A stretch of 64,000 nucleotides of DNA, taken from Pandoraea thiooxydans (lineage in GTDB: Bacteria > Pseudomonadota > Gammaproteobacteria > Burkholderiales > Burkholderiaceae). Where the stretch lies: contig NZ_CP014839.1 in the NCBI RefSeq assembly GCF_001931675.1, positions 1,302,001-1,366,000 on the forward strand, given 5' to 3'. The notes under the pieces were generated by a model. It worked only from the letters and a program-made list of their open reading frames with translations. It searched no databases and was not told where the DNA came from. The translations under genes were made by a program, and so were the position numbers. Of this stretch, positions 35,485 to 43,590 are shown in pieces; the stretch's first letter is position 1, and every line of letters begins with the position of its first letter.

Positions 35485-36018
35485 TTAACGGCCGCCGCCA
35501 CCGACGCCACCACCCATACCTCCGCCCATACCTCCGCCCATACCGCCACCGTAGCCACCACGGCCGGTGCTATTGCCGCGCGCGGGCGGCATATCCGGCA
35601 GGGTCACGCCGCGTTCGCGCGCGCGCTCCTGCATTTGGCGGTGATGTTGCAGGCGGATGGTTTCGCGCTCGCGTGCGGTTTTCGCCGCGCGCATTCTGGC
35701 GCGATATTCATTGCGTTCGCGCTGCGTCATCAACTGGCTGCCATAGATGGTGTCGCGCGATTGCGTTTGCGTGCGGTCGCGGGTACGGTCTTGCAGGCGA
35801 TCCTTGTCCTGGAGCTGGTCCTTGTCCCGCAGGCGATCCCTGTCCTGCAACTGATCCTTGTCCTGCAGGCGATCCCTGTCCTGCAACTGGTCTTTTGTCT
35901 GATCCTGGGTGCGATCCTGAATCCGGTCCTGCGCGGTGGCGATGCCGACGTTTGCGCCCAACAGCAAAACGAGGGTCGACGACACGGCCAACGAACCAAG
36001 CAATTTGCGTGATTTCAT
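35485..36018 (-). CDS. Secreted repeat protein (Gln-Asp-Arg repeats, Gly-rich tail)
   Basis: 177 residues, unrecognised. Signal sequence to about residue 30 (GIATAQ), then a region at 31-83 built from alternating five-residue units LQDKD/QLQDR/DRLRD that should form a highly charged helix or coiled coil, then a basic helical part, then GYGGGMGGGMGGG at the end. ATG 36016-36018 with GGAGAG upstream. Last of four same-strand genes for exported low-complexity proteins. Function not inferable. Confidence 0.75.
   Translation of the reverse strand: MKSRKLLGSLAVSSTLVLLLGANVGIATAQDRIQDRTQDQTKDQLQDRDRLQDKDQLQDRDRLRDKDQLQDKDRLQDRTRDRTQTQSRDTIYGSQLMTQRERNEYRARMRAAKTARERETIRLQHHRQMQERARERGVTLPDMPPARGNSTGRGGYGGGMGGGMGGGMGGGVGGGGR
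35770..35928 (-). repeat. In-frame 15-bp tandem repeats
   Basis: About ten imperfect 15-bp units (core ctgcaggcgatcctt on the + strand) encode the charged five-residue repeats of the 35485-36018 protein. Confidence 0.75.
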
Positions 36019-36085
36019 GGTGCTCTCCAATTTTTGCGTGCGGGCAATCGCCCGCGGGGTGATAAATCTAAAAATAGGGGGGTGA

Positions 36086-36862
36086 TTACTGCTTTGGCGT
36101 GCCACCCGGTGTACCGGATGGCGATAGCCGTTTGAGCCGCTGTGCTTCGGCGATCGCGGCGATGGCGTGCGCTCGGCTTGGCGGCAGGGGCGGCGCGCAC
36201 AGCGATTCGCTCACTACCGACACCAGATCCGCCGTCACCGGCCGCACCGAGATCATGCCCAGATACGTGCCGGCGAGCAGCGGATCGGGATCCGGCTTTT
36301 CCAGTTCGGCCTGCATGTCGGCCAGCAAATAACGGGCCGTTTGCGCGCCTTGCCGGGTGCCCGGCATCAGCCCGTCGGCGAGTGCGTCGATGCGTGCGAG
36401 ATTGTTGCCGCTCAGGCGCGCCTGCGGCGACGCGAGTGTGGCCGAATGCGCGCATTTGCCGAACTGGCTGACCGACAGCACCGTCAACGGTGCGACCGGC
36501 ACCGTGGTCGACGTGCTCGGCGGTGTCTCCGGCGGCGGCGTGACCACGGGCGTGGTGCGCCCGCCGAGATAGCCTTGCCGGGACGACTCGGTCGCTTGCG
36601 GCGTACGCCCGCTTGCGCCGCCGCCATTGATGGCCGAGCCCGCGCCGGCGCCCGGGCTCGGGTTGCTCACGCCACCCGCGCCGCCGCGATTGGAGGCGCC
36701 GTTCGCCCCGCCGCCGAGCGTGCCATTGGAGGGGCCCGTGGCGGTGCTGGCGCGGCCTTGCGCGCCGGCATCGGGCAGCGTTGCCGCCGCGATGGCGAGC
36801 ACGAAAGTCAGCGGCAATGTCCATTGCCGGCATAGTCGGTTGGCCAAACTTCGCATGTTCAT
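36086..36862 (-). CDS. Secreted protein with LAGT-type C-terminal domain (A)
   Basis: 258 residues, no known family recognised. Signal sequence ending near DAGAQG (residue 35), a Gly/Asn/Ser-rich low-complexity region, a Pro/Thr segment, then a globular C-terminal domain (about 150-245) that aligns with the next gene upstream: ELEKPDPDPLLAGTYLGM here, ELIKPTPNPELAGTLLGL there, both followed by PVT and a Cys (LCA). Its ATG overlaps the upstream stop (ATGA), so the two are translationally coupled. Confidence 0.75.
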   Translation of the reverse strand: MNMRSLANRLCRQWTLPLTFVLAIAAATLPDAGAQGRASTATGPSNGTLGGGANGASNRGGAGGVSNPSPGAGAGSAINGGGASGRTPQATESSRQGYLGGRTTPVVTPPPETPPSTSTTVPVAPLTVLSVSQFGKCAHSATLASPQARLSGNNLARIDALADGLMPGTRQGAQTARYLLADMQAELEKPDPDPLLAGTYLGMISVRPVTADLVSVVSESLCAPPLPPSRAHAIAAIAEAQRLKRLSPSGTPGGTPKQ

Positions 36863-37890
36863 TTCCCGGGGGTGGGTGCGGCGGCGAGCGCGGCTCGTTG
36901 TTGTTCGGCGACCTTGGCAATCTGGTCGGCTTGTGTGTCACTCATCCTGGCGCACAGCAGAAAGCCGATTCTCTTGACGGCCGCCGGCGTGACCGGCGTC
37001 TTGGCCACCAGCCCGAGCAGGGTGCCTGCCAGTTCGGGATTCGGTGTGGGCTTGATCAATTCGTTTTGCAGATTGCCCATCAGATAAGGGGCCGCGATCT
37101 TGCCGCTGGCGGCCAGCGCGGGGTCGACCTCGCCACGCGCTTCGTTCAGGCGTAACAGATTGCCGCCGCTGAATTGCTGCGCGGCCGGCATGCCGGGGCC
37201 CACGCCCTGGCAGCGCGGCGAGCTGTCGAGCGAGCCGCGCACGTTGACGGCCGGACCGCCGCCGGGGCCCGGGATGAAGTCGGACGTCGTGGTGCCGGTG
37301 CCCGGATCGGTCGTCTCGGTGCCCGAGTCGGGCGGGGTCGACGGATCGCTCGGGTTGGACCATCCGCCCCAGTAACGCAGGCGGGTGCGGCCAACGTCCT
37401 GCATGCTCGCCGCGCCGCTGCCGTAGCGCCCAACGCCTTCGGGCACCTGGCTGTTGCCGCGCACGCCGCTGCCGCCGCCGAAACGGTCGGGGCCCGGCGT
37501 CGGGTGCGAGATGGCACCCTGGTGCTGGCCGCTCTCGTGGCCTTGGTGACCGTATCGCGTGCCGTGGCCTTTTTCGACCGTTCCCCCGGTTTCGCCGCCG
37601 CCTTCGTGCCCGCCGCCGCTACCGCCGCCGCCGTGTCCGCCGCCGCCACCACCGTGGCCGCTGCTGCCGCCACCGCTATCGTGGCCGCCGGTGCGGCCAC
37701 TGTCATGGCCCCCGCTGCCGCTGCTGCCGCCGCCACTGTCGTGACCGCCGCCGGCGTCCTGGGCATGTGCGATACCGATCACGCCAGGCATGATCGGCAC
37801 GCCGGCCAGCCGTGATGCCAGCAGCGGCGTGCCGATGATCGCCAGGGCGACTGCCGTGACGCGCAACTTATGTTGAATGACAGCGTTCAT
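36859..37890 (-). CDS. Secreted Gly/His-rich protein with LAGT-type C-terminal domain (B)
   Basis: 343 residues. Signal sequence ending GIAHAQDAGG (about residue 44), then some 90 residues of Gly/His/Ser repeats (GGHDSGGGSSG, GHGGGGGG) that could bind metal, a Thr/Pro linker, and a C-terminal domain (about 235-330) paralogous to that of the following gene, with SGGNLLRLNEA and ELIKPTPNPELAGTLLGL. One Cys near CQGVGPG and one in LLCARM may pair. ATG 37888-37890. No known function. Confidence 0.75.
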   Translation of the reverse strand: MNAVIQHKLRVTAVALAIIGTPLLASRLAGVPIMPGVIGIAHAQDAGGGHDSGGGSSGSGGHDSGRTGGHDSGGGSSGHGGGGGGHGGGGSGGGHEGGGETGGTVEKGHGTRYGHQGHESGQHQGAISHPTPGPDRFGGGSGVRGNSQVPEGVGRYGSGAASMQDVGRTRLRYWGGWSNPSDPSTPPDSGTETTDPGTGTTTSDFIPGPGGGPAVNVRGSLDSSPRCQGVGPGMPAAQQFSGGNLLRLNEARGEVDPALAASGKIAAPYLMGNLQNELIKPTPNPELAGTLLGLVAKTPVTPAAVKRIGFLLCARMSDTQADQIAKVAEQQRAALAAAPTPGK

Positions 37891-37945
37891 TGTCGTGACT
37901 CGAGCAATCGATGGCGAGTGGCCTGGAGAGTGGCGGGCGGGGCGA

Positions 37946-38788
37946 TCAACCATGCGCTTCCGCAATCGCGGCGCGCACCGCTTCGGCTGCCGCACCCAGA
38001 TCGGCATCCGAGACACCGGCGGGCAACGTCAGCGACATGATCTTGTTGACCGCGTCGACCGTCGCGGTGCTCACCGGCAACGTTTTGTCGGATGCCGTGC
38101 CAATGAAGACCGCGGCAAGCAGCAGGGAGCGCGTGGCCGTGTTGGCGTCGTAGGTGCCCGAGGCGCTGACGATCTGTCCAGTGCTCAGCATGTCTTTGTA
38201 GAGCGCCAGGTTTTGCAGCGGCGAGTCGACCATCACGATCGACGTGTCGGTAAAGGTCGACTTGACCAGCGTCTGCAATGCGGCGACCTTCTGATCCATG
38301 GTGAGGCTCGCGTTGTCGGCGATCGCCAGCACCTGGTTGTAGAACGCCGGCTGCATGCTGGAGAGCGCATCGGCGAGCGAGCGGTCGAGCACATGGGACG
38401 GCGCGCGGGCCACGTTCAGGCGACCCAGTTCGAGATCCGAAGGAATCCCTTCCTGAGCCCAGGCGGGTTTGCCGCCTTGCGTACCGGGCGCCGGCTTGGA
38501 GCCGCCACCGCCGTATTTCGGCCCCTTGGCGTCGCTGTCGGAGCTCGGGCCGCCTTGGCCGGAGCCGCTCGCGCCGGGTTCGGTCGACGAGCCGTGCTTG
38601 CCCTTGCTGCCGCGATCGGCGCCCGGGCCGCCCTGGCCTTTGGATGTGCCGCTTTGGGCGTGCGCGGACGACACCGGCGCGATCGACGCCAGCCAATTCG
38701 GGGCCGAACTGCTTATGCTGAGGGCCATGCCCAGCGACGCTGCGGCGGCAATGGCAATCTTGCTCAGGGGTAGGGTCTTGATGGACAT
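37946..38788 (-). CDS. Secreted Gly/Ser-rich protein, first gene of the operon
   Basis: 280 residues. Signal sequence ending SSAHAQSG (about residue 45), then a Gly/Ser/Lys low-complexity region to about 110, then an all-helical C-terminal domain. Its end (AAVFIGTASDKTLPVSTATV) loosely resembles the LAGT domain of the next two products, so the three may be diverged paralogues. ATG 38786-38788 with AGAGGAA. Preceded by an FNR-type promoter. Function unknown. Confidence 0.72.
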   Translation of the reverse strand: MSIKTLPLSKIAIAAAASLGMALSISSSAPNWLASIAPVSSAHAQSGTSKGQGGPGADRGSKGKHGSSTEPGASGSGQGGPSSDSDAKGPKYGGGGSKPAPGTQGGKPAWAQEGIPSDLELGRLNVARAPSHVLDRSLADALSSMQPAFYNQVLAIADNASLTMDQKVAALQTLVKSTFTDTSIVMVDSPLQNLALYKDMLSTGQIVSASGTYDANTATRSLLLAAVFIGTASDKTLPVSTATVDAVNKIMSLTLPAGVSDADLGAAAEAVRAAIAEAHG

Positions 38789-38878
38789 GACATTCCTCTC
38801 TGCTTGTGGTTGATTGAGTGCGCTCAATGGTTGCGGGGGGATCCAATTCACCTGAAATGGCCCATATCACTCGATTAC

Positions 38879-38919
38879 ATTTTTGCAGTTGGCGCAGCCA
38901 GGATATTGACGATAATCAA
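38879..38919 (-). promoter_or_regulatory. FNR/ANR-type promoter of the secreted-protein operon
   Basis: TTGACGATAATCAA (38906-38919) fits the consensus. On the minus strand CAAAAT (38879-38884), matching the -10 consensus at four of six positions, has its centre 31 bp from the box centre, as at 4207-4247 and 5145-5185. Predicted start about 38873, leader about 85 bases. Confidence 0.6.
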
Positions 38920-39061
38920 GGGTCTCGCATCCTGTTTGCCGGGTTTGATCAAGGCCCGAAGGAATGCGCCGAAAGCCCCAGTCGCCGCGGCCCAGGCATG
39001 CGGCGGCGCGCCGGCAAATCGGTGCCGGCGCGCCGTCGAACCCGGGAGAAGTTGGCGCGGA

Positions 39062-40537
39062 TCAGTGCGAGAACGGAATCGCCACGCGGGCCATCACGGT
39101 GTATTGATTGAAGTCTTCGGTGGGCACGCTCGAGTTCAGCCTGCGCCCGGTGACGCTCAGGTCGAAATACAGGTTCCGATGCAAACGATAGACCAGCCCG
39201 AGCGTGACCCCGTAGTAGTCGTCGGTGCGGGGCAGGCCCTTGTAGGCGACGTGAGACAGCGAGCCCGTGCCGCGCACCGTCAGCTTGCCGGTCAGCTGTT
39301 GCTCGACGCCCAGGGACGCATAGGTGTTGACGTAACTCGACGAGACCAGCACCACGCTGGGCGACGGCGTCGAGGTCACGGTGGTTTCCTCGATGGTCCG
39401 GTCGAGGTACGCGGTCACGGAGGTGCGACTGGTAGCCGACCACTGCAGCGCGGTTCCAATCACTGGCGCGCTGACATTGGCAAAGCGCGGGTCTTGGTAA
39501 TCCTGCTGCATCCATCCGGCAAACGCGTCGAGCTTGAGCACCCGGGGAATGTTCCACCGTACGCCCGCCAGGTAGCGCATGCCGCTCGAGTCGCGCTGAT
39601 AACCCAGATCGTCCACCGCGTCGTTATAGCGGCGGTTGTCGAAGGCGATCTGCACGTAAGGCTCGACACGCGGCGTGATCTCGTACCCCACGCGCACCCC
39701 GCCGGTATATTGCCAGCGGTCGCGATCGTGATTGTTGATGATGTTGATCACGCCGCTGCCGGTGAGGAAGTTGACGTTGTTGTAAGTCAGTTGCTGGGCC
39801 GTGCCGGCCACCCGCACCGACACGCGGCCGAACTGATGAAACACCCCGCCGTACAGGCGCAACTGGTGGTACTGGGTGGGCGTCAGCCCATTGCGCGCGG
39901 AGGGCGACTCGCGGTCTTCATGCTCCTGCGAGAAATGCACGCCGCCATAGACGTTGGTGTCGGAGCTGAAATCGTAGCGGCCTTCCGCGCTCAAATGGTA
40001 GTCGTTCGAGTTTTCCGACGTATAGGTCGAATAGCGCGTGCTATCGAGCGATGCATGAAAATCCAGTTCATGCTTGGTCCAGTTCGACAGCGCCCACAGC
40101 GCCGGCGAGAAAACCCAGGCGCGGTCGCTCAGCCGTGTGTCTTTGGGTGAGAAAAAAACGTTACTGTCGTACATCCATGTCGCGTCGATCTCCGGGTAAA
40201 GCAAATACGAGCCGAGCGAGAATGGCGTGCCGGCCGGGCTCACCTGGCTGGCTGGCGTCGGAACCCGGTCCGGCGCCTTGCCGGGCACGGCGTTGTCGAC
40301 CGGCGCCTGCGCCGGCAGGCTGGGCACTTGCGCCGATGGCGAGGGCTGATCGGCGGTCGGCGATTGCGGCACCAGTTCCTGGCCGAGCGCCGGGACCGAC
40401 CACACCAGGGCAGCGGCCACCAGCGACAGCACCGTTCTGTGATGCCGGCTCAGCCAGTTGGCCTCCGGCGCTCGCCGCGCCATGCTCCGGCATCCTGCCG
40501 CCGTGGTTTTCCCCGTTTTTGCGCGCTTGTTCGACAT
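39062..40537 (-). CDS. Outer-membrane beta-barrel protein (BBP2-like)
   Basis: 491 residues. Signal sequence (VLSLVAAALVWSVPALGQ), a Pro/Ser/Ala linker, then a barrel of alternating amphipathic strands that starts YPEIDATWMYDSNVFFS, the opening typical of the BBP2 family seen beside exopolysaccharide and secretion loci. It ends VMARVAIPFSH. ATG 40535-40537 with GGGAGAA. It lies 273 bp upstream of the secreted-protein operon on the same strand and could be its export or surface-anchoring partner (inference). Confidence 0.82.
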   Translation of the reverse strand: MSNKRAKTGKTTAAGCRSMARRAPEANWLSRHHRTVLSLVAAALVWSVPALGQELVPQSPTADQPSPSAQVPSLPAQAPVDNAVPGKAPDRVPTPASQVSPAGTPFSLGSYLLYPEIDATWMYDSNVFFSPKDTRLSDRAWVFSPALWALSNWTKHELDFHASLDSTRYSTYTSENSNDYHLSAEGRYDFSSDTNVYGGVHFSQEHEDRESPSARNGLTPTQYHQLRLYGGVFHQFGRVSVRVAGTAQQLTYNNVNFLTGSGVINIINNHDRDRWQYTGGVRVGYEITPRVEPYVQIAFDNRRYNDAVDDLGYQRDSSGMRYLAGVRWNIPRVLKLDAFAGWMQQDYQDPRFANVSAPVIGTALQWSATSRTSVTAYLDRTIEETTVTSTPSPSVVLVSSSYVNTYASLGVEQQLTGKLTVRGTGSLSHVAYKGLPRTDDYYGVTLGLVYRLHRNLYFDLSVTGRRLNSSVPTEDFNQYTVMARVAIPFSH

Positions 40538-40843
40538 CTTCGTTTCTCCCGGCGCCATGCTGCGGTGTTGGGCGACAACCGCACGCGCATGGTGCGCTCA
40601 CTTGTCGAGCCAGCATAGTCGGCGGAGTGGCCGGGGAGTTTGATTTTTTACAAACAGTTTGCAGTTACTTCGTCACCTTGAGGGTGACGTTGCGGGCGGC
40701 CCACAGACCCGGCCCCGCCGCGCTTGACGGCGTGGCCGGGCTGCGGGTTGCGGCAATGGCGCAGGCGAAGGGGGAAGGCGGGAGTGAGGGCAGAATGAGG
40801 ATAAGGAGGCGGCGAGGGCGCGATTACCGCGCCACCCGCCTGC
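40538..40843. other. Intergenic region upstream of the beta-barrel gene
   Basis: 306 bp. It contains the hairpin GTCACC-ttgag-GGTGAC (40671-40687) and a GC-rich inverted repeat ggcgcg-atta-ccgcgcc near 40818 that may end transcription of the siderophore-interacting gene. No gene and no FNR box seen. Confidence 0.5.
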
Positions 40844-41578
40844 CTATTCCAGGTGCTCGTGAAAACTCGACGCGCCCTGTTTCCAGTAGGCCGCCACGCG
40901 CATCGCCTCTTTCGGCAGGCCGTGCTCGCGCAGCAGGATCTCGCGCGTTTTGGCCATCACCGCGGCCTCGCCCGCGCACCAGGCAAAGCCTTCGCCGGGC
41001 GGCAGCCGCAGCGCGCCCAGGGTGGCCAGGAAGGCATCGGCACCCGTGACCCAACGCACGTCGCATTGCGCGCGGCTGGCAAACTCGCGCCGGTCGCCGG
41101 GCTCGCCCAGCGCCACCACGATGGCGCGGGCGTTTGCCGGCAGCTCCTCCAGGCGCCGGCTGATGGCGGGCAGGGCGGTGGCGTCGCCCGCCAGCAGGTG
41201 CCAGTCGTAGTCGGTGGGAATGATCAGCGAGCCGCGCGGGCCGGCGACGATCGCAGGCTCGCCGGGGCGGGTGCTGCGCGCCCAGGCCGAAGCCGCGCCC
41301 GCGCCATGCCGCGCGAACTCGATGGTCAGCTCGCGCGCGGCCGCGTCGAAGCGGCGCGGCGTATAGTGGCGCCCCACCGGCTCGCCCTGCGCATCGAGCA
41401 CCATGAGTTTGATATGATCGTCGAACGAGTCGGACGCAAAGCCTTCGAGCGCCTCGCCCGTGAACGTGATCGTGACGAAATTGGGGCCCAGCGCCTCGAC
41501 ACGAGCAACCTCGACCTCCCGATGCTGCAATTCATAACGGACCCGGCGCACGCGGCGCGTGCCGATCGCGTTTTCCAT
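40844..41578 (-). CDS. Siderophore-interacting protein (ferric-siderophore reductase)
   Basis: 244 residues, ViuB/SIP family. The FAD-binding motif RHYTPRRFD and the NAD(P)-binding C-terminal half (LAGDATALPAISRRLEELP) are clear, with GEAAVMAKTREILL near the end. Reduces Fe(III)-siderophore in the cytosol to free iron. ATG 41576-41578 with GGAGAAGG. Divergent from a MarR gene with a duplicated operator between them. Confidence 0.93.
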   Translation of the reverse strand: MENAIGTRRVRRVRYELQHREVEVARVEALGPNFVTITFTGEALEGFASDSFDDHIKLMVLDAQGEPVGRHYTPRRFDAAARELTIEFARHGAGAASAWARSTRPGEPAIVAGPRGSLIIPTDYDWHLLAGDATALPAISRRLEELPANARAIVVALGEPGDRREFASRAQCDVRWVTGADAFLATLGALRLPPGEGFAWCAGEAAVMAKTREILLREHGLPKEAMRVAAYWKQGASSFHEHLE

Positions 41579-41594
41579 CGCCTTCTCCAAATTG

Positions 41595-41641
41595 GTTGAT
41601 AATGTCACCCATTATGCGAAAACAAGTTGATAAAGTCAACC
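41595..41641. promoter_or_regulatory. Duplicated MarR operator GTTGATAAWGTCAMC
   Basis: GTTGATAATGTCACCC (41595-41610) and GTTGATAAAGTCAACC (41626-41641) are near-identical, each a GTTGA-N5-TCAAC imperfect palindrome, with 31 bp between their starts (three helical turns, same DNA face). They lie between the divergent siderophore-interacting and MarR genes. Confidence 0.7.
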
Positions 41642-42087
41642 AGATGCCGGATGCCTCGCCTGACGAGGTTTTCGAGTCGATCCACACCATCATGCATCTG
41701 TACCGGTCGCGGCAATATCGCGCGTTGCGCGAAGGCCCGCACGAACTCACGCATATGGAAGACAAGGTGCTCGGATACTTTTCGCGGCACCCCGGCGCCA
41801 CGCAGAGCGACCTGGCCGCGCATTCCGGGCGCGACAAGGCGCAACTGACCCGGCTGATCCGGGGGCTGCGTGACAAGGGGCTGCTCGAGGCCGAGCTCGA
41901 CGAAAACGACCGGCGCAGCACCCGGCTGCATGTGAGCGCGGCCGGCAAAGCCATGCACCGCGCGGTGCACGCGCAGGGCGCCGAGTTGGCGCGCCGCGCA
42001 ATGGCCGGCTTGAGCGACGCCGATGGCCGCCAACTGGCGGCGCTGCTCGCGCAGGTGCAAACCAATCTCGAAGCCGAGCCCGAGTAG
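41614..42087 (+). CDS. MarR-family transcriptional regulator
   Basis: About 157 residues. Winged-helix HTH TQSDLAAHSGRDKAQLTRLIRGLRDKGLLE and wing ENDRRSTRLHVS. The start is unsettled: ATG at 41602, 41614 or 41644 are in frame and none has a ribosome-binding site; 41644 would put both operator copies upstream of the coding region. Likely autoregulated and controlling the divergent siderophore-interacting gene. Confidence 0.87.
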   Translation: MRKQVDKVNQMPDASPDEVFESIHTIMHLYRSRQYRALREGPHELTHMEDKVLGYFSRHPGATQSDLAAHSGRDKAQLTRLIRGLRDKGLLEAELDENDRRSTRLHVSAAGKAMHRAVHAQGAELARRAMAGLSDADGRQLAALLAQVQTNLEAEPE

Positions 42088-42220
42088 GGCGCGCCGGCAT
42101 CGCGCCCGGCACCGAGGGTTTTCCCGGTTGCGGGTGTACCGGACCATGGCTAGACTGAGGTGGCAGAGGGATCTCGGTTAACCCTATCGTTTGGGCGCCG
42201 AGGAGTCACGGGGGGAACCG

Positions 42221-42637
42221 ATGGCCTCGATATCCAATGATATTGCTTCAAAACTAGGCCTTTCGCCCGTTTTTCCCGAGCGACGCAAAGAGCCTCGATT
42301 CCGCGTCAACTGGCACGCGCTGCTCGACTTCGCGGGGGCTATCTCGACCATCCGCGTCTGGGACATCTCCAGGGAAGGCCTGAGCATCATCACCGACGCG
42401 GCGATTCCGCTCAATGCCACGTTGACCCTGCTGGTGGTGGGCGATCGCGGCGAGGGGCGGGGCCAGCCGGTCGCCGTGCCGCTCAAGGCGGCCGTGCGCA
42501 ACCGCGTCGGCACCAGCGGCGGGTATCGCCTGGGCGCCCATATCGAGAGCATCGACGCCGCGAGCTGGCGCTTCCTGCTCACCGGCTCGGCCGAGCCCGA
42601 ACCCGGTGAGGGCGACGGCGAGTACCGCGAATATTGA
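42221..42637 (+). CDS. PilZ-domain c-di-GMP receptor
   Basis: 138 residues, essentially one PilZ domain. The c-di-GMP contacts are RRKEPR (RxxxR) near residue 23 and DISREGLSI (D/NxSxxG) near 48. A G-rich ribosome-binding site precedes the ATG at 42221. Stand-alone adaptor; target unknown. No operon partner. Confidence 0.9.
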   Translation: MASISNDIASKLGLSPVFPERRKEPRFRVNWHALLDFAGAISTIRVWDISREGLSIITDAAIPLNATLTLLVVGDRGEGRGQPVAVPLKAAVRNRVGTSGGYRLGAHIESIDAASWRFLLTGSAEPEPGEGDGEYREY

Positions 42638-42676
42638 TTGACGTTCGCCGGGCGCTGCGTCGTCCCGGCGCCGGTC

Positions 42677-43399
42677 TCAAGCCTTCGCGCCCGAGCGTTT
42701 GACCAGCGGGCCGCGCAGGATCTTCATCACCTCTGCCGCGGTATGCTCCGAGTGAAAACGCAGGATCGCCGCCAGCCGCCCGGCATCGCGCTCGCGCAGC
42801 GCCTGCATGATCGCTTCATGTTCCTCGGACGACTCCTGCCAGCGCAACACATCGGCATTGGCGACGCCGCGCGCGCGATACACCTTGGCCATCAGCGTCG
42901 CATACATCGAAGCGAGCACCGGGTTGCCGGTGGCGGCCACCAGCTGCACGTGAATCTCCTGATTGGCGCGGTAATAGGCCAGGCGCTTGCCGTCGCGGTG
43001 ATACCCGGCCATGCGCTGGTGCTGTTCCATCAGCCGCGCCAGCGTCGCATCGTCGATGCGCTCGGCCAGCAGGCGCCCCGTCATTTCCTCCAGGCCGTGC
43101 AGCACTTCGAAGATCGACGCGAGCTCGTCCAGATCGATCGGCGCGACCCGAAACCCCATATGCTGGCGATGCGTGACGTGCCCCTCGAGAGTGAGAATCT
43201 TGAGCGCCTCGCGCAGCGGCGTCTTGGAAATATCGAACGCCTCGCACAACTCGCGCTCGTTGATATGCTGCCCGGGGGCGAGCTCGCCCTCCTGGATCAT
43301 CTCCCGCAGCCGCTGTGCGGTAGCCTCGTGCATGCTGCTGCGGCGCAGGCTGGCGCGCCGCGCCACGCCTGGGTCAACTTTGACATCCATACCCCGCAT
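42677..43399 (-). CDS. GntR-family (FCD) transcriptional regulator
   Basis: 240 residues from ATG 43399; ATG 43390 has better spacing from an AAGGGG site and 43429 is also in frame. Winged HTH LREMIQEGELAPGQHINERELCEAFDISKTPLREALKILTLEG and an FCD effector domain (EVLHGLEEMTGRLLAERI, with metal-binding His in EIHVQL and RFHSEHT). Divergent from the MFS/racemase-fold/hydantoinase operon at 43591, its likely target. Confidence 0.9.
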   Translation of the reverse strand: MRGMDVKVDPGVARRASLRRSSMHEATAQRLREMIQEGELAPGQHINERELCEAFDISKTPLREALKILTLEGHVTHRQHMGFRVAPIDLDELASIFEVLHGLEEMTGRLLAERIDDATLARLMEQHQRMAGYHRDGKRLAYYRANQEIHVQLVAATGNPVLASMYATLMAKVYRARGVANADVLRWQESSEEHEAIMQALRERDAGRLAAILRFHSEHTAAEVMKILRGPLVKRSGAKA

Positions 43400-43493
43400 C
43401 CCCTTTGCATTGAATTCCGGCAAGAGCATAAGGCAAAACCCTACGTTTTATAAAAATAACAATAAATCAATAAGTTATGTAATTTGTAATTAT

Positions 43494-43503
43494 TGATTAA
43501 TCA
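43494..43503. promoter_or_regulatory. Palindrome TGATTAATCA in the GntR divergent region
   Basis: Perfect 10-bp palindrome in an AT-rich gap between the GntR gene and the MFS gene. Candidate operator; no direct proof in the sequence beyond symmetry and position. Confidence 0.4.
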
Positions 43504-43590
43504 TAATATACTCCGTTCGACACGTGTCGCACCATCAGCTTGGCCGGCTGATCCGTATCAAATATTTCCGACACACCGACAGGAGGGGAC

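Noticed and set aside
33203-35488. 761-codon open frame across the Old Yellow Enzyme and LysR genes
   Set aside because: Spans two real divergent genes and their promoter; product has no family resemblance.
35770-35928. Possible CRISPR array because of short repeats
   Set aside because: Units are 15 bp, contiguous and in frame with a protein; no spacers or cas genes.
37559-37744. Pro-rich 61-codon frame on the + strand
   Set aside because: Antisense of the Gly/His-rich repeat region of the 36859-37890 gene.
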